A stretch of DNA of 64,000 nt, from the NCBI RefSeq assembly GCF_964656455.1, contig NC_135721.1, forward strand, positions 45,391,530-45,455,529, given 5' to 3'. The notes under the pieces are model-generated. The model made no database searches, was not told where the DNA came from, and was given only the letters and a program-made list of their open reading frames with translations. This document shows, piece by piece, positions 57,771-64,000 of the stretch (its first letter is position 1; every line of letters begins with the position of its first letter). The stretch is from Halichoerus grypus. Lineage: Eukaryota; Chordata; Mammalia; Carnivora; Phocidae. A program made the position numbers and the translations under genes.

Positions 57771-58552
57771 ATCTAATCTTTTCTGTGAAGATTCATTTCA
57801 GTCACTTCTCTACACACAGGACCTGAATGACTGTTAACTTTCAGAAACCCTTACCTTTTCTTTTTTTTTTTTTAAGGCTGAAGTTACTAATCTGACTTCC
57901 TTCCCGGAAGATGGGCATGTCCCTTAGTCTTCCATTACACCGTCAGGTAAATCAATTTACCACACAGCTACAACAAAGGCCTTCATCTAGTCAGGAATAA
58001 AATGGCTGCAGCAAAAGAGTAATTTGAGCAGAAAAAGAACAAGGACCTGATCTTACCCCAGGTCCTGTGAAAATACCAAGTAGAGAACCATTGCAAATAT
58101 CCTGTATCATATTTTTGTTTCACTGTCAAGTGAAGTGGTATATAATACAAGTTTGAAGACATTTTGATATGATGATCTCTATTCAAAAACATAACACGGT
58201 GAAGTAGTTTTATTAACTATTAGCCTTATGCTTTCCAACTCGTTACCATGTCCCTAGTTTTTACATAATTTATCTCATCAGGTAGAATGACCTCCCTTTA
58301 GGTAAGCTAGTCCTTTTTAGAGCACTGTGAAAGGCCTGAGATGTTACCTTGCTTGCAAGCTAACAGGTTAGCCTACCACGCCTTCATGGGAGGTGGCAGA
58401 AGGTGCATGAGGACTCAAGGCACTGCACACAGCATAAGCTTCATGTTCATATGCTTCTTTTGCCCCTGATACCCCCTGGGGTAATATGGAGTTGTCCAGC
58501 TTGGTGATGAGTAAGCGATCAATTTGTGTGACAGCTAAGAAACAAGCTTAGG
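57771..58552. other. Unclassified DNA, less AT-rich
   Basis: 58270-58552 and the continuation after the SINE (58756-58900) look like one older unit split by the SINE, possibly an LTR, but I cannot name it. Confidence 0.4.
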
Positions 58553-58561
58553 AAGCTCCAA

Positions 58562-58755
58562 TATTTTATTTATTTTATTTTATTTTTTTAAGATTTTATT
58601 TATTTGTCAGAGAGAGAGAGAGACAGAGGCAGGCAGAGGGAGAAGCAGGATCCCCGCTGAGTAAGGAGCCCCATGCGGGACTTGATCCTAGGACCCTGGG
58701 ATCATGACCTGAGCCAAAGACAGACACGTAACCGACTGAGCCACCCAGGCGTCCC
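58562..58755 (-). mobile_element. Can-SINE (antisense)
   Basis: TTTTA-type oligo-T, inverted tail, a GA run, body 'gagaagcaggatccccgctg' and head 'gactgagccacccaggcgtc'. Flanking 'aagctcca' (58553-58560 and 58756-58763) is the target duplication. Confidence 0.95.
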
Positions 58756-59049
58756 AAGCTCCACTCTTTTAAAGAGGGCTAACTTGCAAACCTGTATGAC
58801 TTTGCCCGAAATGGCGACATCTTAGACAGCAAAGAAACCTGTGCTTTGCTTAGAGGACAGGCAGAAACATGTGGGATCCATGGAGAATTCTCCACCAGAA
58901 GTCCTCATAAACAAACCAAAATTAGAACAAGAAAACTTATAAAATTCACCTTTGTATATAAATCAACATGATTATAAAAATTAGTATATTTCCTCTTTCT
59001 TAAGGAAAAAGCAGAAAGATGACATAATCAACCAAATCTAGTCATATCT

Positions 59050-59245
59050 AACATCTATTAAATGCTTATTATATTCCAGGCATTTTCATATATATTTTTG
59101 CTGTAATTCCTAAAGCATCTCTATGAGGATGTACTATCCTCAGTTGCATAGGTAAGGAAATTTAATGTTCATACAGGACTATTACCTGCTTCTTGGTCAT
59201 AAAACCATTCCATAGCAGCACTGGGGTTTAAATCCAGTATAACAC
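59050..59245 (-). mobile_element. MIR SINE relic
   Basis: 'atgcttattatattccaggc', 'catctctatgaggatgtact' and 'aggtaaggaaatttaatg' give the antisense MIR order, ending with 'ggggtttaaatccag'. Confidence 0.8.
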
Positions 59246-60759
59246 ACTGAGAAATAATATATATGAGGCCTTAAAATGGAATGGAAGTAATAACCACCTT
59301 CTGATTACAAAATTTCTTTGTTCTATTGACTTATTAGATGCACTAAATTTACATAATCACCTTGTTAAGAGGCAGTAATGTTCACTATATAAATGTGCTA
59401 AATTAAGACCAGATTTATAGATTATGAAATTAGTCACTCTTACTCATGTCTGATAACGTATTGAAATAACCTCTCCAACAACACCATTTCCTCTCTTTTT
59501 GTTTTTTAGTAGTTTTAGGACAACTTGATGAGGAGTTAGTTTCAATAGCATATCTTCAAATATTTTCTCTTGAAATAATCTATCTTCTACATCAGAACTT
59601 CTAAAATTTTAATATGTAACATTTTAAATATATTCTAGATATTTATTTTTAAGATTAGAGTTTACTGATTAGCTTGGTACATCTGGTAGTATCAGTGGAG
59701 TGAGAGAGTTTGAGGTTCATACATTTCCAAAGCATGTTTTAAAGTAATCTTTCTGATCATTTTAAGAATATCATAAATCATGCTTATTCAACCTGAAGTT
59801 TTTTGTTAGGAAACTACCCTATTCCAAAGCTCATGATTGCCATAGGACAACTGCCTGAGTAGTCAGTGAGAGGGTTAATCGAGGAGCAAAGAATTACACT
59901 ACACAAACATTTTCAAAGCCAACAATAGCTAAGAGGATTTGTTCTTTACCAGTGAATCTACTTCAGAAATCTCTCTGGAACCACAGTAAACACAATTCTA
60001 CTCCCTTGCCTATTGTTAATGTTGTTGTTAGTTAACTTAATTTTGGCTAAGCCCTAAGGATAAAAGGTTGAGAAATGTACAGTTAGTATTATTAATGGAA
60101 TTTATAAAATCTGATGGGTCATTAGAGTGCAATCCACTCTGATCCCTTTTGAAGAAATCTGTTTTCTATTATCTCTTGATCTGTTTCTCAGGCTCAAATT
60201 TTAGCCTACTGAGATCCTACTGTGAGTGTTACCTCTTAAAACGCATTGCCCAACAATGTGATTTTTTTTTTTTTTTAATGTTACAGTGTTTTCATTTTTC
60301 ACTTCATGCTTCCTTTCTAGGAGCACTTTTCACTGGGTATGGCATTTAGAGGATTAAAAGAAGTCCAGTATAATTGGGGATTATTAGATCTTTGTCAATG
60401 CCTACAACTGGAGAGTTATAATTTTACAGTTTTGCTCTAGCATGTGAAATTTGTCCTTAGTGGAGATGAATTTTACTTTATAGCAAGATAAAGCCCACAT
60501 ATATTAACCTGAAATCTGAGCTTGTTCCATCTTCACCTAATTCCCTTCACCAAACTGTTGCCTCATCAAAACTGGTTTATTCACTTCCCTAGAACTATTC
60601 TTTCAAAATTCCTCTTTTTACCAACTTCTTTTCCTTTTCACTAAAGGGAGATAAAGACAGATGCGGCTGAACTTAGGTTCCATCTTTTCTTTAAACTTCT
60701 CCTTGAACACACCAGTCCTCAGTGATCTTCACATCTGGTCAACTTCTATTAGTGGCCGG
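59246..60759. other. Unique DNA
   Basis: About 1.5 kb with nothing recognised; oligo-T near 60261. A 66-codon frame at 60149-60349 is not supported. Confidence 0.5.
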
Positions 60760-60990
60760 AGAAGTAGTGATAATTAACATTTATTGTGAGTTTAATATCT
60801 GTTAGTCGTTGTACAAAACACTCACTTTCTTAGTGACTTAATTTTTTAAGTTCTTTCAAGGAAAATTGAGAAATGGTATTGGAACAGTCAAATAATTTGG
60901 ATAAAGTCACACAGCTAGTCAGTGTTGGAATAGGGATTCAAACCTAGTTTTTCTAATTCAAGACATCACATTCTAAACTAAGCCATCAAG
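60760..60990 (-). mobile_element. MIR SINE relic
   Basis: 'taacatttattgtgagttta', 'aaagtcacacagctagtcag' and 'agggattcaaacctag' form an antisense MIR with a clear core. Confidence 0.85.
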
Positions 60991-61317
60991 GTATATATAG
61001 TGTTTTTAGTGATCCCTGTTTTTTCATCTTTTTATCTCCCTAATTATTTATCACCAAATCTTTGAGGGAAATGACGTCTTACTCGTTTCTTGCTCCTTCA
61101 TACAGCCTAATTTCTTGTACACTGAAAAGCCTTAATGAATATTAAGTCCTTAGTTGAACAGCTGATGTAGTGAATTATAAAACATGTTGTTTAACAAAAT
61201 ACAAATATTAAGAGTAACAATAAAATAACCAACAGTAGCATATTTATTCTAGCATATCTGTCATTCATTTACATCCACCTCTTGTTAAATTAAGCCCTGC
61301 AACCGTGCAGCTGCATG

Positions 61318-61495
61318 TAGTGGTCTTCATATTTGAGCTTGCATCAGGATCTCTTGGAGGGCTTGTCAAAGCACCGAATGAAGTCTACACAGAGTTTCTG
61401 ATTCAAAAGATCTGAGGTAGATCTGCTCATTTACATTTCTAACAAATTTGAAGGTGATGTTGATCTTCCAGAAACCACTCTTTGAGAAATCACTA
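61318..61495 (+). mobile_element. hAT-Charlie MITE (MER5B/MER20-like)
   Basis: 'tagtggtcttcatatttgag', 'cttgcatcaggatctcttgg', 'agagtttctgattcaaaaga' and the inverted end 'tttgagaaatcacta' make a full-length, diverged copy. Confidence 0.82.
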
Positions 61496-61504
61496 TTAGT
61501 GATT

Positions 61505-61720
61505 CCAGAATCAGAGTGGCAGAACTAAAACCCCAACTCTATACCTTACATGCTGTGTGAAATTGAGCAAGTGATTAGTATCTCTGGACCTCAATTTCTT
61601 TATCTATGCCGAGGGAATATCAGAGTTTTTGTGTTGGTTAAATGAGGTAGCATATATAAATTGCTTAGAACAGCGGTTGGCACATATATATAATAAGGCT
61701 CAATAATTATTGACCATATT
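61505..61720 (+). mobile_element. MIR SINE relic
   Basis: 'gctgtgtgaaattgagcaag', 'ctggacctcaatttctttat', 'gttaaatgaggtagcatata', 'gcttagaacagcggttggca' and 'ggctcaataattattg' give a complete sense MIR. Confidence 0.92.
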
Positions 61721-62077
61721 TATTTCTTACAGTAACTAGAATTACGAAGTTGCAAACATCTAGATTACCAGCTCTTGGACTGCCCTTTGTGTGTAATATA
61801 AAAAGCAAAGCATTGAGAAGTAGACTCTGAGCTGTGATTCTCAGAATACAGAGAAAAAAAGAATGAGGAATGAGAAAAGCATGAGAAAAGGCCTTAGTGG
61901 AAAATGCAAACAGTGGTACAAAGAACACAGAGAGCTTCATAGGGAAAAAGTATCTGGGAGAAGAAGGAGAAAGCAAGATGATTTAAAAAGGGACAGAGTA
62001 GAGGTCAGAAAGTCAGCTAATTTTTAATAAATATGGGACCAAATCTGAAATGTACGAAATCTAAGATAAAGGTTTTT
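61721..62077. other. Unique DNA
   Basis: An 89-codon antisense frame (61707-61976) has no domain and overlaps the MIR end. Nothing else recognised. Confidence 0.45.
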
Positions 62078-62096
62078 AAAAACTATCACTGCTTTG

Positions 62097-62309
62097 GGGC
62101 GCCTGGGTAGCACAGTCGGTTAAGCATCTGACTGGTGATTTCAACTCAGGTTGTGATCTCAGGGTCCTGGGAGGGAGCCCTGCATCAGGCTCCATGCTCA
62201 GCGGGGAGTCTGCTTCTCTCTCTCTCTCTCTCCCTCTCCCCCTTCTCCCACTCACACCCTTTCTCACTCTAAAAATAAATAAATAAATCTTTTAAAAAAT
62301 AATAAAAAA
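62097..62309 (+). mobile_element. Can-SINE with 19-bp perfect TSD
   Basis: Head 'gggcgcctgggtagcacag', variant body 'tctgactggtgatttcaact', a CT run, and the tail AAAAATAAATAAATAAATC. The duplication 'aaaaactatcactgctttg' (62078-62096 and 62310-62328) is perfect over 19 bp. The antisense frame inside is an artefact. Confidence 0.97.
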
Positions 62310-62328
62310 AAAAACTATCACTGCTTTG

Positions 62329-62956
62329 TGTGTAGTTAACAAGTTCTGTAGTTTTCTGTCATTTGACATTAGGTTATGGAACATGAAATTGGTATAATAT
62401 CCAAAAATTAATTTGAAGTACACAAATATCTCAAATGTTCTCTCTATTCCTTATGAACATGAAAGCAGTAAAATTAGAAACTGAGGGAATTTCACAGTTA
62501 ATTTTTCCAAATGGAGAATCTGCTTTTTTTTTTTTTTTTTTTTTAGCAGAGGATGTATTGTACCAGGGTTCTATTCAAATCAGTTTCTTCAACAGCAAAA
62601 GCAACCTTGTAATAAGATAATGTCTAAAGATACAATGGATATGGGTTTTGGTATGGCTAGTACTTTACTAGTCAACCCATTTTGAGGTTAGATCTGTTGT
62701 ATACTTAGATTCCAATTTAAACAAAACATTCCTTTCTGTTTTCAATAAGATCACTTTATTCTAATCTACAATGATATAAGGAGAATATACAGTGGCATGA
62801 TTTCCAACTTAAACAGTTTTAGGTAAAAGGTCATTCTGTGACCACTGTTGTGAGAATATGTTCCTGATTATTTTTGCATACCTCATGAGTCAGATGATGG
62901 GGTAATAAAAACGGATTAACATTGCCAGGACTTATGTAAAGGACAAATACTCCTGC
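62329..62956. other. Unique DNA with T21 run
   Basis: An uninterrupted run of 21 T at 62524-62544 is bounded by 'tctgc' and 'gcaga'. Nothing else recognised. Confidence 0.55.
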
Positions 62957-63110
62957 CAGTGTTTTTCAGAGTATAGTCTGTGGGTGCCTGCCCCAGAATC
63001 ACACAGGATGTTTGGGAAATATTTAGGTCTCTCTACATCTTCCAGGACCACTGACTCGTAATCTCTGGGAGTTGACTCATGAATCCGTTGTTTTAAGGAT
63101 ACTGCAGGCA
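62957..63110 (-). mobile_element. hAT-Charlie MITE relic (MER20-like)
   Basis: 'cagtgtttttcagagtatag', 'tctgtgggtgcctgcc', 'actgactcgtaatctctggg' and 'aatccgttgttttaaggata' follow the reverse of the element at 61318 ('ctgaatcagaaactctggg' in consensus). The far end is degraded. Confidence 0.6.
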
Positions 63111-63411
63111 CTTTCTCCTGAGCCCATAGCTAGCTGATGCTGACAAGGCAAGCTTCCTGGGAGAATTTACATGGTTAAAAATAAATTACATTTTCTTCCT
63201 TTAGGTTAGAAAGCGTGCAGATAAATTAAGCATGCTAATCAGTGATCAAATATCTGATGAGAGAACAAAGCATATTTTAATAAATATTTTATATTTAGCT
63301 TGAAAAATGCTGCCATATTTTCATGTATGCCACAGATTCACACAGAAAAGTCTTCAGAGTATATAATAAACCTGATACTTGAGTCTTTACCATGACTTAA
63401 AAGACAGTAGA

Positions 63412-63596
63412 GGGGCACTTGGGTGGCTTGTTCAGTTAAGCGTCCGACTTTGGCTCGGATTATGATCTCAGGTCCTGGGATCCAGCCCCGTGTCTGGCTC
63501 CCTGCTTAGCAGGGAGTCCACTTGTCCCTCCCCCTCTGACCCACTCTCCCCCTTGTGTGCTCCCTCTTTCTCTCTCTCAAATAAATAAATCTTTAA
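63412..63596 (+). mobile_element. Can-SINE
   Basis: Head 'ggggcacttgggtggcttgt', body 'cagccccgtgtctggctccc', CT tract, and 'aaataaataaatctttaaa'. Duplication 'aaaagacagtaga' (63399-63411) and 'aaaagacagcaga' (63597-63609), one mismatch. Confidence 0.95.
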
Positions 63597-63609
63597 AAAA
63601 GACAGCAGA

Positions 63610-64000
63610 AAATGTCTAGAAAAATATTCTCCTCACACAAATATTCTCTCTGAAAATATCTAAATATTCATATCACACGGTAACAATACCATGTGGTATC
63701 TATATATCCTATAGTTTATTATTCCAGTTGAGAAAGTGAAATGCCTTATATTGTTATTATATGTTGCACATTATATTATTATATACATTGCTTTTTTTCA
63801 AAAGTCCATCATCCTGTCATAAGAAAGTAAGAATGATCTTAAACATTCTTCTTCTGTGCAGAAATATGTATGCATGACTATAGAGTAAATATCTAGGAGT
63901 TTATTGAATATTGTTTTTTGAAAATGCCACCAAACCATCTACCTAAAGTTTATGACAAATTGCATGCTCATCAAAACATTGAAAGAATCAACTCTTCTTC
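63610..64000. other. AT-rich unique DNA to window end
   Basis: Nothing recognised. Confidence 0.5.

Noticed and set aside
62524..62544. T21 run as the tail of an antisense retroposon
   Set aside because: No body follows the T run and no target duplication flanks it.

Overview
This is a stretch of carnivore nuclear DNA with no intact protein-coding gene that I can support. The diagnosis rests on at least sixteen tRNA-Lys-derived Can-SINE insertions. Their heads read 'cgcctgggtggctcagttgg' and they end in CT-rich tracts followed by AATAAA/ATCTTT-A tails. None has the Canis-type head ('ggatccctgggtggcgcagc'), so I infer an arctoid carnivore such as a bear or seal rather than a dog. That inference is from memory of the subfamilies and is not a database result. 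The DNA is AT-rich and looks like intergenic or deep intronic sequence. Every open reading frame is short and either lies inside a repeat, is low-complexity, or lacks recognisable domains.

Layout. 1-9.1 kb is mostly unique AT-rich DNA with MIR, L2 and MER5A relics, one SINE and two palindromes (5923-5990 and 9111-9208). 9.2-16.5 kb holds an L1 3' end, a SINE nested in another SINE (10502-10839), and two old L2 copies, one carrying two SINE insertions and a hexanucleotide microsatellite. 17.7-24.2 kb is a dense transposon nest: an old antisense L1 (18365-21430) interrupted by a MER5A, by a 36-nt U6 snRNA fragment with a perfect 15-bp target duplication, and by a younger L1. A 5'-truncated carnivore L1 with a perfect 15-bp duplication follows at 22307-23942. 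24.6-36.4 kb contains L2, a MaLR LTR, an inverted SINE pair and a TATACA microsatellite. 37-49 kb is largely unique, apart from a run of antisense L2 at 42.1-44.9 kb with two SINEs. 49.5-64 kb has a head-to-tail SINE pair, a palindromic MITE, a sense L2 with the end of its reverse transcriptase region, a GGAA tract, several MIRs and four more SINEs.

There is no operon or gene circuit here. The window records successive waves of transposition: L2/MIR and hAT relics are oldest, then L1M and MaLR elements, then carnivore L1, then Can-SINEs. I found no convincing new biological system. The items most worth a second look are the 3'-truncated U6 insertion (19499-19564) and the near-perfect 98-bp palindrome (9111-9208). 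Family names come from recognising consensus motifs by eye, and boundaries of old elements are approximate.
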